Part shown: in pieces, positions 16,003 to 24,616 of the stretch
Numbering within the stretch: the stretch's first letter is position 1
Layout of the letters: every line of letters starts with the position of its first letter
Source of the DNA: an uncultured Prevotella sp.
Lineage (GTDB): Bacteria > Bacteroidota > Bacteroidia > Bacteroidales > Bacteroidaceae
Assembly: GCF_900549175.1 (NCBI RefSeq)
Contig: NZ_URNN01000021.1
Span: 1 to 30,140 of the forward strand
DNA: 30,140 nucleotides
Direction: 5' to 3'
Notes under the pieces: model-generated
What the model saw: the letters and a program-made list of their open reading frames with translations, nothing else
Told to the model about the DNA's origin: nothing
The model's database searches: none
Translations under genes and position numbers: made by a program

Positions 16003-17946
16003 ATGAAAAAGAAACTATTGACACTGGTGTCGCTCTTCATGGCACTGACCGCAGGAGCAGCCGAACAGAAAGTGAGTAGTCCCGACGGACGTCTGAACGT
16101 TTTTGTAGACACAGATGACGGTGGGCGTCCCACATACCGTGTAGACTATGACAACAGTCCTGTCCTTCTCACCTCGCCGTTGGGCGTGAATACCAATATA
16201 GGCGACTTCACACAGGGACTTGTGTTGAAATCGTCAAAAGACCGGCATGTCACCGATACTTACAGTCTTTCAACCATCAAGCAGAGCCATGTGGACTACG
16301 ATGCCAACGAACTTGTATGTACATACGAGAAAGCAGGCAAGCCTGCCATTGACATCGTTTTCCGTGTGAGCAACCGCGACGTGGCTTTCCGTTACCACAT
16401 ATATTCACGTGGTGAGACCCTCTGCTGTGTGGTGAAGAACGAGGCGTCGGGCTTCCGTATGCCCGGAGGAACCACGACATTCCTCTGTCCGCAGGCCAAA
16501 CCCATGACCGGATTTGCCCGCACAGCCCCGAGTTACGAGACCAACTACACGCTTGACGAGCCGATGGGGAAAAACGGTTACGGCATGGGGTACACTTTCC
16601 CTTGCCTGTTCAAAACGTCAGAAACAGGCGGATGGCTGCTCGTTTCAGAGACGGGTGTTGACGGAAGCTACTGTGCCTCACGTCTGTTCGGTTCTGCCGA
16701 CGGGTTGTATACCATAGGATTCCCCATGCCGGAAGAAGGCAACGGCTGGGGCAGTGTCGAGCCGGCTGTGGCTCTGCCCGCCTTTACGCCGTGGCGCACC
16801 ATCACCGTGGGAAACACGCTTCAGAACATAGTAGAGACAACGGTGGCTTTCGACCTTGTGCAGCCCAAATACTCCGCATCAAAGGACTACACCTACGGTA
16901 AGGGCACATGGAGCTGGATTATCGGTATGGATGGCAGTTGCAACTATGACGAACAGAAGCGTTATATCGACTTTGCCGCAGCCTTGGGCTACCGCTCCGT
17001 ACTTATCGACGCACTGTGGGACAAGCAGATAGGCTACGACCGCATGGCTGAGTTGGCACGCTACGGCGCATCAAAAGGTGTCGGCATATTTTTGTGGTAC
17101 AACTCCAACGGCACATGGAACGATGCTCCGCAGAGTCCTAAGGGCAAGATGGACAAGAGCGCGGCACGCCGCCGTGAGATGGCATGGATGCAGCGCACGG
17201 GCATCCTCGGTATAAAGGTCGACTTCTTCGGCGGTGACAAGCAGAACATGATGCAACTGTATGAAGACATACTTACCGATGCCAACGATTTCGGTCTGCA
17301 GGTTATCTTCCACGGATGCACCCTGCCGAGAGGATGGGAGCGTATGTATCCCAACTTCGTGGCAAGTGAGGCCGTGCTCGCCAGTGAGAACCTGCATTTC
17401 TCCCAAGGCATGTGTGACAAGGAAGCGCAGAACGGTTGTACCCATACATTCATCCGCAACACCGTTGGCAGCATGGATTTCGGCGGCTCAACGCTCAACA
17501 AGTTCTATAATGCGAACAACAAGTCGGGCTCGCGCCGTGTCACTTCCGATGTATACGCATTGGCCACGGCTGTGCTTTTCCAAAGTTCCGTGCAGCATTT
17601 TGCCATGGCTCCCAACAACCTTACCGATGCGCCGTCGTGGGCCGTGGAGTTTATGAAGCAGGTGCCCACAACATGGGATGAGGTGTGTTTCATCGACGGT
17701 TATCCCGGCCGCTACGCCATTCTTGCCCGCCGTCATGGCGACACATGGTATGTGGCAGGCATCAATGCACAGGACAAGGCTGTGGAGACAACTGTCACAC
17801 TGCCCGGCGCTCCTGCCAGAAAGGCAGTGAAGTGCTATGCCGACAACAATATTCTTGAAGGTTCGCTCACTGATGTGAAGACAGGGAAGAATGGAACGGT
17901 GAAGGTTCGTATACCGAAAAACGGCGGTTGTGTCATCGTGTATTGA
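16003..17946 (+). CDS. GH97 glycoside hydrolase, probable retaining alpha-galactosidase
   Basis: The N-terminal beta-sandwich (VSSPDGRLNVFVD...PTYRVDYDN) and the barrel signature (GTWSWIIGMDGS, LWYNSNG) identify GH97, the family of Bacteroides SusB. GH97 splits into inverting alpha-glucosidases and retaining alpha-galactosidases. Here the strand motif GIKVDFFGGD puts Asp407 where the retaining BT1871-type enzymes have their nucleophile (Asp415). Glu462 lies 55 residues later, the same spacing as the BT1871 acid/base, with Glu456 as an alternative. An alpha-galactosidase would fit removal of galactose caps from complex xylan. The signal peptide (1-19, AGA-AE) indicates export to the periplasm. 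GH97 enzymes need calcium. It is paired with the GH95 gene 33 bases downstream. The family is secure; the substrate is inferred. Confidence 0.92.
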   Translation: MKKKLLTLVSLFMALTAGAAEQKVSSPDGRLNVFVDTDDGGRPTYRVDYDNSPVLLTSPLGVNTNIGDFTQGLVLKSSKDRHVTDTYSLSTIKQSHVDYDANELVCTYEKAGKPAIDIVFRVSNRDVAFRYHIYSRGETLCCVVKNEASGFRMPGGTTTFLCPQAKPMTGFARTAPSYETNYTLDEPMGKNGYGMGYTFPCLFKTSETGGWLLVSETGVDGSYCASRLFGSADGLYTIGFPMPEEGNGWGSVEPAVALPAFTPWRTITVGNTLQNIVETTVAFDLVQPKYSASKDYTYGKGTWSWIIGMDGSCNYDEQKRYIDFAAALGYRSVLIDALWDKQIGYDRMAELARYGASKGVGIFLWYNSNGTWNDAPQSPKGKMDKSAARRREMAWMQRTGILGIKVDFFGGDKQNMMQLYEDILTDANDFGLQVIFHGCTLPRGWERMYPNFVASEAVLASENLHFSQGMCDKEAQNGCTHTFIRNTVGSMDFGGSTLNKFYNANNKSGSRRVTSDVYALATAVLFQSSVQHFAMAPNNLTDAPSWAVEFMKQVPTTWDEVCFIDGYPGRYAILARRHGDTWYVAGINAQDKAVETTVTLPGAPARKAVKCYADNNILEGSLTDVKTGKNGTVKVRIPKNGGCVIVY

Positions 17947-17979
17947 ACGGCAGACTACATTTTAAATTAATATAAACTT

Positions 17980-20439
17980 ATGACAAAACGGATTATCATT
18001 TCTCTTTTCCTGCCTTGGCTGATGGGTTTTTCTATCACTGTAGGGGCGCAGAAACTTTGGTATGGCCGGCCGGCTTCGGCGTGGCTTGAGGCACTGCCCG
18101 TAGGTAACGGTCATGTGGGTGGCATGGTGTATGGCAACCCCGATTGTGAGCGGATAGACCTCAATGAAGGCACGTTCTGGTCGGGCGGACCGCACGACAA
18201 CAACAGTCAGGATGCTTTGACGCATCTTGCCGAGGTAAGGAAACTGATATTCGACGGTCAGGAAAAAGAGGCTCACAAACTGATAGACAAGTATTTCCTG
18301 AAAGGTCCTCACGGTATGCGCTTCCTGCCGTTGGGCAGTCTGAAGATGGATTTTGGCAAGGGGGAGGCAACGGACTATTACCGCGACCTCGACCTTGCCA
18401 CCGCCACTACCACCGTCACTTACCGGCGCAATGGCGTCACTTACCGGCGTACGGTGTTTGCCTCGCAGGCTGATAATGTGATAGTTGTACGTCTGGAGGC
18501 CGACAGGAAAGGTGCGCTTTCGTTCGGCGTGACATTCGACAGCCAGCTCGAACATAGCTTGCTTGGTGTCACGCATGATGGCAACACCGCTACCATGCGC
18601 GCCAAGGTTAACGGTGCTGACCACGAAGGCATCGTATCACGACTGGCAGCGGAGTGTGCCGTAAAGGTCATGGCCGACGGCTCTGTTGCCGCCACGCCGC
18701 AGGGTATCTCAGTGGCTGACGCGAAGACGGCGACGGTGATGCTCACGGCCGCCACCAATTATGTCAACTATCACGATGTGGGCGGCAATGCCTCGGCACG
18801 CAACAACAAGACAATGGATGCTGTCAGCCGAAAGAGTTACAAGCAGTTGTTGAGGGAGCATACGGCGAAATATAAGGAACAGTATGACCGTGTGAGTCTC
18901 ACCCTGCCCAACTCGGTCAATTCTTCATTGGAGACCGACAAGCGTCTGGCGGCTTTCAAAGATGGCAGTGACATGGACATGATAGCACTGATGTTCCAAT
19001 ACGGTCGTTATCTGCTTATCTCGTCATCACAGCCCGGAGGCCAGCCGGCCAATCTGCAAGGTATCTGGAACGACAAGATGAGGGCGGCGTGGGACAGCAA
19101 GTACACCATCAACATCAATACGGAGATGAACTATTGGGTGGCCGATGTCGGCAATATAGGCGAGACGCAGCAGCCCCTCTTCGACATGATATCCGACCTT
19201 AGCCGCACCGGAGCGGTGACGGCGCGCACCATGTATGGCTGCGGCGGATGGATGGCCCATCACAACACCGACCTTTGGCGCATTGCCGGACCTGTCGACG
19301 GTGCCACATGGGGCATGTTCCCCAATGGCGGTGCATGGCTTGCCACCCATTTGTGGCAGCATTATCTGTACACCGGCGACACCGACTTCTTGAAGAAGTA
19401 TTATCCCGTAATCAAGGGCACGGCCGATTTTTATCTCGATTACATGCAGGCACATCCGCAGTACGGGTGGCTCGTGGTCGTACCGTCGGTATCTCCCGAG
19501 CACGGGCCTGTGGGCAAGGGAACGCCTGTCACGGCAGGATGCACCATGGATAACCAGATTGCTTTCGACGCGCTGAGCAATACGCTCCATGCTGCCGAGG
19601 TGCTCGGTGTCGACGCCGACTATCGCGAGCGGCTCCGTACTGCTATCGACCGTCTGCCGCCGATGCAGGTGGGACGTCACGGACAGTTGCAGGAATGGCT
19701 TTGGGACGGTGATGACCCGAAAAGTGACCATCGTCACATATCCCATCTGTACGGTCTCTATCCTTCCAATCAGTTGTCGCCGTACAGTAATCCCGAACTG
19801 TTTGCCGCGGCTGCCAACACTTTGCGCCAGCGTGGCGACCATGCCACGGGATGGAGCTTGGGGTGGAAGATAAACTTTTGGGCGCGTATGCTCGACGGCG
19901 ACCATGCCATGAAGATAATATCGAATATGCTTACATTGCTGCCCACCGAAGGCAGTACCAAGGACGAACGTGAGGGACGCACTTATCCCAATCTTTTCGA
20001 TGCCCATCCGCCTTTCCAGATTGACGGCAATTTCGGGTGTGCCGCGGGTGTGGCCGAGATATTGTTGCAGAGCCACGACGGTGCCGTGCATCTGCTCCCG
20101 GCTCTGCCGTCGGCATGGAAGGACGGTAGTGTGAAGGGTTTGCGTGCCCGTGGCGGTTTTGTGGTTGACATGGCGTGGAGTGACGGTTCGCTCACCGGGG
20201 CCACGGTTACATCTACCGTCGGCGGTGTGTTGCGCCTGCGTTCGTACGTGCCTCTCAAGGGGCTTACGCCTGCGCATGGTCCGTGCCCCAATCCTCTTTA
20301 CGCGCCTGCCGATATTCGTCAGCCGCTCGTGTCAAAGGAGTGTAAGGCCGATTTGACCGTGGCTTCCGGTCGCAAGGTGTATGAGTACGACATTCACACG
20401 GTGAAGGGAAAGCGTTATAGGATAAAGGCCGTGAAATAA
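17980..20439 (+). CDS. GH95 alpha-L-galactosidase/alpha-L-fucosidase
   Basis: LWYGRPASAWLEALPVGNG and LNEGTFWSGGP are GH95 hallmarks. The enzyme inverts at alpha-L-fucose or alpha-L-galactose. Catalytic residues are Asn378 and Asn380 in YTININTEMNYW, Glu507 in SVSPEHGP as acid, and Asp682 in FQIDGNFG, corresponding to Asn421, Asn423, Glu566 and Asp766 of Bifidobacterium AfcA. The residue two before the first Asn is Thr376. As I recall, fucosidases have His near this position, and the B. ovatus xylan-locus GH95, an alpha-L-galactosidase, has Thr. With GH98 and GH97 nearby, removal of L-galactose from glucuronoarabinoxylan side chains is the more likely role. The signal peptide runs from 1 to about 23 (VGA-QK). 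It is the last gene of the carbohydrate block. Confidence 0.9.
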   Translation: MTKRIIISLFLPWLMGFSITVGAQKLWYGRPASAWLEALPVGNGHVGGMVYGNPDCERIDLNEGTFWSGGPHDNNSQDALTHLAEVRKLIFDGQEKEAHKLIDKYFLKGPHGMRFLPLGSLKMDFGKGEATDYYRDLDLATATTTVTYRRNGVTYRRTVFASQADNVIVVRLEADRKGALSFGVTFDSQLEHSLLGVTHDGNTATMRAKVNGADHEGIVSRLAAECAVKVMADGSVAATPQGISVADAKTATVMLTAATNYVNYHDVGGNASARNNKTMDAVSRKSYKQLLREHTAKYKEQYDRVSLTLPNSVNSSLETDKRLAAFKDGSDMDMIALMFQYGRYLLISSSQPGGQPANLQGIWNDKMRAAWDSKYTININTEMNYWVADVGNIGETQQPLFDMISDLSRTGAVTARTMYGCGGWMAHHNTDLWRIAGPVDGATWGMFPNGGAWLATHLWQHYLYTGDTDFLKKYYPVIKGTADFYLDYMQAHPQYGWLVVVPSVSPEHGPVGKGTPVTAGCTMDNQIAFDALSNTLHAAEVLGVDADYRERLRTAIDRLPPMQVGRHGQLQEWLWDGDDPKSDHRHISHLYGLYPSNQLSPYSNPELFAAAANTLRQRGDHATGWSLGWKINFWARMLDGDHAMKIISNMLTLLPTEGSTKDEREGRTYPNLFDAHPPFQIDGNFGCAAGVAEILLQSHDGAVHLLPALPSAWKDGSVKGLRARGGFVVDMAWSDGSLTGATVTSTVGGVLRLRSYVPLKGLTPAHGPCPNPLYAPADIRQPLVSKECKADLTVASGRKVYEYDIHTVKGKRYRIKAVK

Positions 20440-20454
20440 GTGCCCGGCCCTTTT
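20424..20454 (+). terminator. Possible weak terminator overlapping the GH95 stop
   Basis: AAAGGCCG at 20424-20431 can pair with CGGCC(C)TTT from 20445, with one bulged C, followed by TTTTG. The stem includes the last codons of GH95. It is the only hairpin-plus-T candidate I see at the end of the block. Confidence 0.3.
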
Positions 20455-20483
20455 GTGAAAATATTTATTTTCTCAACAGCACG

Positions 20484-20548
20484 TCTTGTATTTGTCTGTT
20501 AAACAGTTATTGAATATCAATATGTTATACGGGCGGACAAATACAAGA
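20484..20548. repeat. 13-bp perfect inverted repeat (TCTTGTATTTGTC)
   Basis: TCTTGTATTTGTC at 20484-20496 is the exact reverse complement of 20536-20548, with 39 bases between. It lies about 80-140 bases upstream of the candidate promoter of the BRO-N gene. It could be an operator, a transcript hairpin or an end of an old insertion; nothing here decides. Confidence 0.5.
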
Positions 20549-20625
20549 TTTGCCATTTCTAAAAAAATATAGCGGTTGGCGAGAATAATTCTGCCAAAGG
20601 ATATGATTTTGTCATTTTAAATTCG

Positions 20626-20633
20626 TAAATTTG
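20626..20633 (+). promoter_or_regulatory. Candidate promoter for the BRO-N/cas operon (TAAATTTG)
   Basis: An exact TAnnTTTG match followed by CC. A TTTG at 20608-20611 could be the -33 element, though the 14-base gap is short. A start site near 20640 would give a leader of about 145 bases before the BRO-N start codon. No comparable promoter is visible between that gene and cas3. Confidence 0.45.
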
Positions 20634-20786
20634 CCATGTGTCAGAGATACTTATTCGGCTTCGCAGTACCAAGACAAGTGACCGTCTTTGACATGCTAAA
20701 GTCTTTGTGAATAAATGCTCGTAAAGGACTTGCATTTAATACAAATAATCAAGCTGCGAGTTGGAATGTAAAAGACGAACTTGAAT

Positions 20787-21647
20787 ATGACAAAGAAGGA
20801 AACCTTGAAGTTGTTTGAAGACCGTAAAGTCCGCACGGTGTGGGACGATAAAGAAGAGAAATGGTATTTCTCGATAGTTGATGTTGTGTCTGTACTAACT
20901 GACAGTGTGGACCCCAAACAGTATATAAAGAGGATGAAAAGCCGTGACGAGGGACTGAAAGCCAACTGGGGTACAATTTGTACCCTGGTTCCTTTGGTCA
21001 GTGAAGATGGTAAAAGGCATAAGGAAATGACTGCAACAGCCGAAGGTATTTTCCGCATCATCCAATCCATACCGTCTCCCAAAGCAGAACCGTTTAAACA
21101 ATGGATGGCACGTGTGGCATCAGAACGTCTTGATCAGATGCAAGACCCGGAGTTGAGCATAACGCAAGCCATGATGGATTACAAACGGCTCGGATATTCC
21201 GATAACTGGATAAACCAACGGCTGAAAAGTATTGAAATTCGTAAAGACCTCACAGACCAATGGAAATTGCATAATGTTGAAGAAGGCATACAGTATGCTA
21301 CTCTCACAGATATTATATATCAGCAGTGGGCAGGAAAATCAGCAAAGGAATATAAACAATTTAAAGGCTTGAAAAAGGAGAACCTTCGCGACAATATGAC
21401 CAACGAAGAGCTTGTCCTTAATATGCTGGCTGAACTTTCAGCTACAAGTATAACCAAAGCTAAAAATCCACAGACATTGGGTGAGAACATGCAATGTGCC
21501 GCTGACGGCGGTGATGTGGCACGAGTGGCACGGGAGCAGTTAGAATTGAAAACAGGCCGGGAAGTGGTGAGTCCGTTATCTGCAAAAAGGTTCTTTGAGG
21601 CTCAAAAGCCAAAAGAACTGTTAGAAAACGATGATAATAATGAATAG
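20787..21647 (+). CDS. BRO-N / antirepressor-like DNA-binding protein upstream of cas3
   Basis: The N-terminal part (about 1-110: LKLFEDRKVRTVWDDKEEKWYFSIVDVVSVLT ... FRIIQSIPSPKAEPFKQW) is a BRO-N domain, found in baculovirus Bro proteins, phage antirepressors and DinD-like proteins. The rest (DPELSITQAMMDYKRLGYSDNWINQRLKSIEIRK ... EYKQFKGLKKENLRDNMT ... ELVLNMLAEL) is the conserved C-terminal half of a common 280-300-residue bacterial form, so this gene looks full length. An in-frame TTG sits at 20781, but ATG at 20787 is the likelier start. Its 3' end overlaps the longest cas3 reading frame by 17 bases, so translational coupling is plausible. It may bind DNA and regulate the operon, or be a separate phage-response gene; nothing in the sequence shows which. 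Its composition resembles the cas genes, not the xylan genes. Confidence 0.85.
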   Translation: MTKKETLKLFEDRKVRTVWDDKEEKWYFSIVDVVSVLTDSVDPKQYIKRMKSRDEGLKANWGTICTLVPLVSEDGKRHKEMTATAEGIFRIIQSIPSPKAEPFKQWMARVASERLDQMQDPELSITQAMMDYKRLGYSDNWINQRLKSIEIRKDLTDQWKLHNVEEGIQYATLTDIIYQQWAGKSAKEYKQFKGLKKENLRDNMTNEELVLNMLAELSATSITKAKNPQTLGENMQCAADGGDVARVAREQLELKTGREVVSPLSAKRFFEAQKPKELLENDDNNE

Positions 21648-23868
21648 TATGGAACATACTACCACTATACCTAAATTTATCTCTCACATCAAGAAAAATG
21701 CAGCAGGAGAGATTGAAGAATTCCAAAGCAATGAAGACCATTGCAATGGAGTTGCAGAGCTGGCAGAACAATTTGCTAATGAGTTTGGCATGGGCAGTTG
21801 GGGGCGGGCACTTGGACTTCTCCATGATAAAGGTAAGGAACGCAAGGCTTTTCAAGACTACATAAGAAAAAATAGTGGATATCAGCCTGACCTTATATGC
21901 ACAAGTGAACATAATCACGCGTTTGTCGGTGGCGTACTGGCAAGAAACATATATGGAAGGGGTTCTGAAAATCTTCTTTGCAACCAGATTCTATCCCATC
22001 ATTCGGGTCTGCACGACTATTGTGACATAGAGACGGCATTAGAAAAAGATATACCATCCGAAGTCAATATAAGCGTGGATAAGATACCGCTTAATCGTCC
22101 TCCGTTTACATTCTCTCCAATTGAGGGATGCAAAGGAATGACATCCGATGCAAACCACTTGTCACGAATGTTGTTTTCATGTTTGGTGGATGCAGATTAT
22201 CTTGATACGGAGTTATTTATGGATGCAGATGCAGCCAAGTTGCGCAGGAATGAGACAAGACTGGGAACTCTCTTGCCTATGTTGGAACAATATATTGACA
22301 ATCTTCAAGGCTGCAGTGCAAAATCTGAGGTCAATACAATCAGAAAGCAAGTATATGAAAGAAGTGTAAACATGTCAGGAATGGATAAAGGGTTCTATAG
22401 CCTTACGGTTCCTACTGGAGGCGGAAAAACCTTGTCATCCCTGACGTGGGCATTACGTCATGCCATACACAATGGAATGAAAAGAATAATTATAGCAATT
22501 CCATATACAAGTATTATTGTACAGACAGCTTCAATACTAAAACATATTTTTGGTGAGAATGTTGTACTGGAACACCATAGCAATTTCGATCCACAAACAA
22601 TAAAAGATGCAGTCAAACGACACAAGGCAAAACTTGCAACAGAGAATTGGGATTATCCCATTGTCGTGACGACCAACGTACAGTTGTTTGAGTCGATGTT
22701 CAGTAATAAACCCTCTGACTGCCGAAAGTTGCACAATATCGCTGGCAGCGTCATCATACTTGATGAAGTGCAGACATTGCCAACAGATTATCTGCAGCCT
22801 ATAGTGGATGCTTTGAAATCATATCAGAATATGTTTGGCATATCAGTACTGTTTACTACGGCAAGCCAACCACTGCTTAATGGTTTAATCGAAGGATGCA
22901 ATCCAAGAGCCACATTTCCTGGCATTGACAACATCACTGAAATCATACCGCAGGAATATGCTTTGCATGACAGATTGAGGAGAGTGAAACTGGAAATAGA
23001 CAAGACCGGCAGTACGTACAATGAAATAGCAGAAAGACTTTCAAGGCATGATAAGGTGTTGTGTATTGTCAATACACGCAATGATGCCCGTGAGATATAC
23101 GAACGGCTTCCTAAAGATGGCATAACGATACATCTCTCAAGGATGATGTGCCCAAAGCACGTATCTCGTGCCATAGAGAAAATCAAAATGGCCCTGTCGG
23201 ATAACTCAGTAGGAATCATCAGAGTTATTGCAACCCAGTTAATTGAAGCTGGTGTTGACATTGACTTCCCTGTAGTTTACCGTCAGGAAGCTGGACTCGA
23301 CTCTGTACTTCAAGCAGCAGGCAGATGCAATCGTGAGGGAAAACTGAATATAGCAACAACATACGTATTCAGTCTTTCAAAAGAGCATATCCTTCACGGT
23401 AATATAAAGGATGCCAGCAATGCAAGACTCAATATGACAAATGTCGATGATTGGTTTGCACCTGAGACAATGACAGATTATTTCAGACAACTCTATAGCA
23501 GGAAAGGAACTTTTGACAAGAAAGACATCAAGTGTCTTCTTTATAAACCAACAGAAATGTGTTTTGCTGAGGCTGCAAAAAGTTTCAAACTTATTGAAGA
23601 AGCAGGGAAAACAGTCATTATCAATATGGACGATAGTCTGGAGCTGGTCGAACGTATAAAGACCGATGGGATAACATATCCGCTTATGAAGCAGTTGTCG
23701 CAATATAGCGTGAATATTCATGAACAAGACTTCAATAAGCTATTGAGTTATGGAGCTATAGAAGAGGTTGTCGAAGGCATTTATGTTGTCAACGACAGGG
23801 CACAATATGATGAAAACATTGGGCTTAGGCTTGATAACCATTGGATGAATGAAATATTAACAATATAA
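21631..23868 (+). CDS. cas3: Cas3 nuclease-helicase, type I-C
   Basis: Cas3 is recruited by target-bound Cascade and unwinds and degrades the foreign DNA. The N-terminal HD nuclease motifs are present: His37, His65-Asp66 (LLHDKGK), His94/His96 (EHNHAF) and His123-His124 (LSHHSG). The superfamily 2 helicase follows, with Walker A PTGGGKT at 261-267, the DEVQ box at 378-381, TTAS near 416, and motif VI QAAGRCNR at 561-568. All key residues are intact, and 745 residues is normal for an I-C Cas3 with fused HD domain. Three ATGs compete as the start (21631, 21640, 21649). The first two overlap the BRO-N gene, and the third begins just after its stop. Confidence 0.96.
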   Translation: MIIMNSMEHTTTIPKFISHIKKNAAGEIEEFQSNEDHCNGVAELAEQFANEFGMGSWGRALGLLHDKGKERKAFQDYIRKNSGYQPDLICTSEHNHAFVGGVLARNIYGRGSENLLCNQILSHHSGLHDYCDIETALEKDIPSEVNISVDKIPLNRPPFTFSPIEGCKGMTSDANHLSRMLFSCLVDADYLDTELFMDADAAKLRRNETRLGTLLPMLEQYIDNLQGCSAKSEVNTIRKQVYERSVNMSGMDKGFYSLTVPTGGGKTLSSLTWALRHAIHNGMKRIIIAIPYTSIIVQTASILKHIFGENVVLEHHSNFDPQTIKDAVKRHKAKLATENWDYPIVVTTNVQLFESMFSNKPSDCRKLHNIAGSVIILDEVQTLPTDYLQPIVDALKSYQNMFGISVLFTTASQPLLNGLIEGCNPRATFPGIDNITEIIPQEYALHDRLRRVKLEIDKTGSTYNEIAERLSRHDKVLCIVNTRNDAREIYERLPKDGITIHLSRMMCPKHVSRAIEKIKMALSDNSVGIIRVIATQLIEAGVDIDFPVVYRQEAGLDSVLQAAGRCNREGKLNIATTYVFSLSKEHILHGNIKDASNARLNMTNVDDWFAPETMTDYFRQLYSRKGTFDKKDIKCLLYKPTEMCFAEAAKSFKLIEEAGKTVIINMDDSLELVERIKTDGITYPLMKQLSQYSVNIHEQDFNKLLSYGAIEEVVEGIYVVNDRAQYDENIGLRLDNHWMNEILTI

Positions 23869-23920
23869 TACTCAAAGGAATGGACAAAGAACAAAATAAA
23901 GAATAAAAACAAGGAATGAC

Positions 23921-24616
23921 ATGGAATATACAGATAAAGAATATTGCTTGGAGGTTTGGAGTGACTGGGCTTGCTTCACCCGTCCTGAATTGAAAGTAGA
24001 ACGTGTGAGCTATGATGTCATTACACCTTCAGCGGCGCGTGCCATATTTGAAGCTATCTTTTGGAAACCCGCCATTCATTGGCAAGTTACCAAGATTGAA
24101 GTGCTCAATCCTATCAAGTGGACCACAATCAGAAGAAATGAGGTTGGAGCCGTGGCAGGTAAGTCTCCTATTTTCATTGAGGACAAACGTCAACAGAAGA
24201 ACTCTTTGCTTCTGAAAGATGTCCATTATCGCATTTGGGCCAAGCTTAAATTCATACCTCAATGGAAAAGAAAGGAAGCGAAAAATCCATTGATAGATAA
24301 CGAAGAGCAAGAGCTTTTGCGAAAAGATGAGAATCCTATGAAGTATTATCAAATGTTTGAACGTCGGGCATCCAAGGGACAATGTTTCACCCAGCCGTAT
24401 CTTGGTTGTCGTGAGTTTGCTGCAAATTGGAAGTATATTGATGATACGGAACAACTTGTTCCTCCTTTGGCAGAAGACAGGGATTTTGGAATCATGCTTT
24501 ATGATATGGATTTTGAAGGGAATCTGAAGAAACCGGATGCTATGTTTTATCGTGCAAAGATGGAGCAAGGTGTAATAGTTGTACCCAATAAAGATAGTGA
24601 GGAGGTGTTGAGATGA
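23921..24616 (+). CDS. cas5c: Cas5c (Cas5d), type I-C crRNA-processing subunit
   Basis: In type I-C systems, which lack Cas6, this protein cuts the pre-crRNA in the repeat and holds the 5' handle in Cascade. The opening (LEVWSDWACFTRPELKVERVSYDVITPSAARAIFEAI) is the family signature. The conserved segment LLLKDVHYRIWAKL around Lys99-His102 corresponds to the region holding the catalytic Lys/His in characterised Cas5d proteins. The length of 231 residues is typical. It lies 52 bases after cas3, and its stop overlaps the cas8c start by 4 bases (ATGA), indicating translational coupling. Confidence 0.95.
   Translation: MEYTDKEYCLEVWSDWACFTRPELKVERVSYDVITPSAARAIFEAIFWKPAIHWQVTKIEVLNPIKWTTIRRNEVGAVAGKSPIFIEDKRQQKNSLLLKDVHYRIWAKLKFIPQWKRKEAKNPLIDNEEQELLRKDENPMKYYQMFERRASKGQCFTQPYLGCREFAANWKYIDDTEQLVPPLAEDRDFGIMLYDMDFEGNLKKPDAMFYRAKMEQGVIVVPNKDSEEVLR

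Larger units (their letters stand above)
20440..20786. other. Noncoding boundary region between the xylan block and the CRISPR-Cas operon
   Basis: This stretch of about 350 bases has no credible gene in either strand. It holds a perfect 13-bp inverted repeat (20484-20496 with 20536-20548), a run of seven A residues near 20561, a candidate promoter at 20626-20633, and a small hairpin made by AAATGC and GCATTT near 20713-20738. It also marks the switch from GC-rich to AT-richer DNA. Confidence 0.6.

Noticed and set aside
19027..20277. Minus-strand open frame (416 codons) opposite GH95
   Set aside because: Lies wholly inside GH95, whose catalytic motifs are intact; composition is that of a shadow frame.
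20781..20786. TTG start for the BRO-N gene
   Set aside because: An in-frame ATG lies two codons later and gives a normal family N-terminus.
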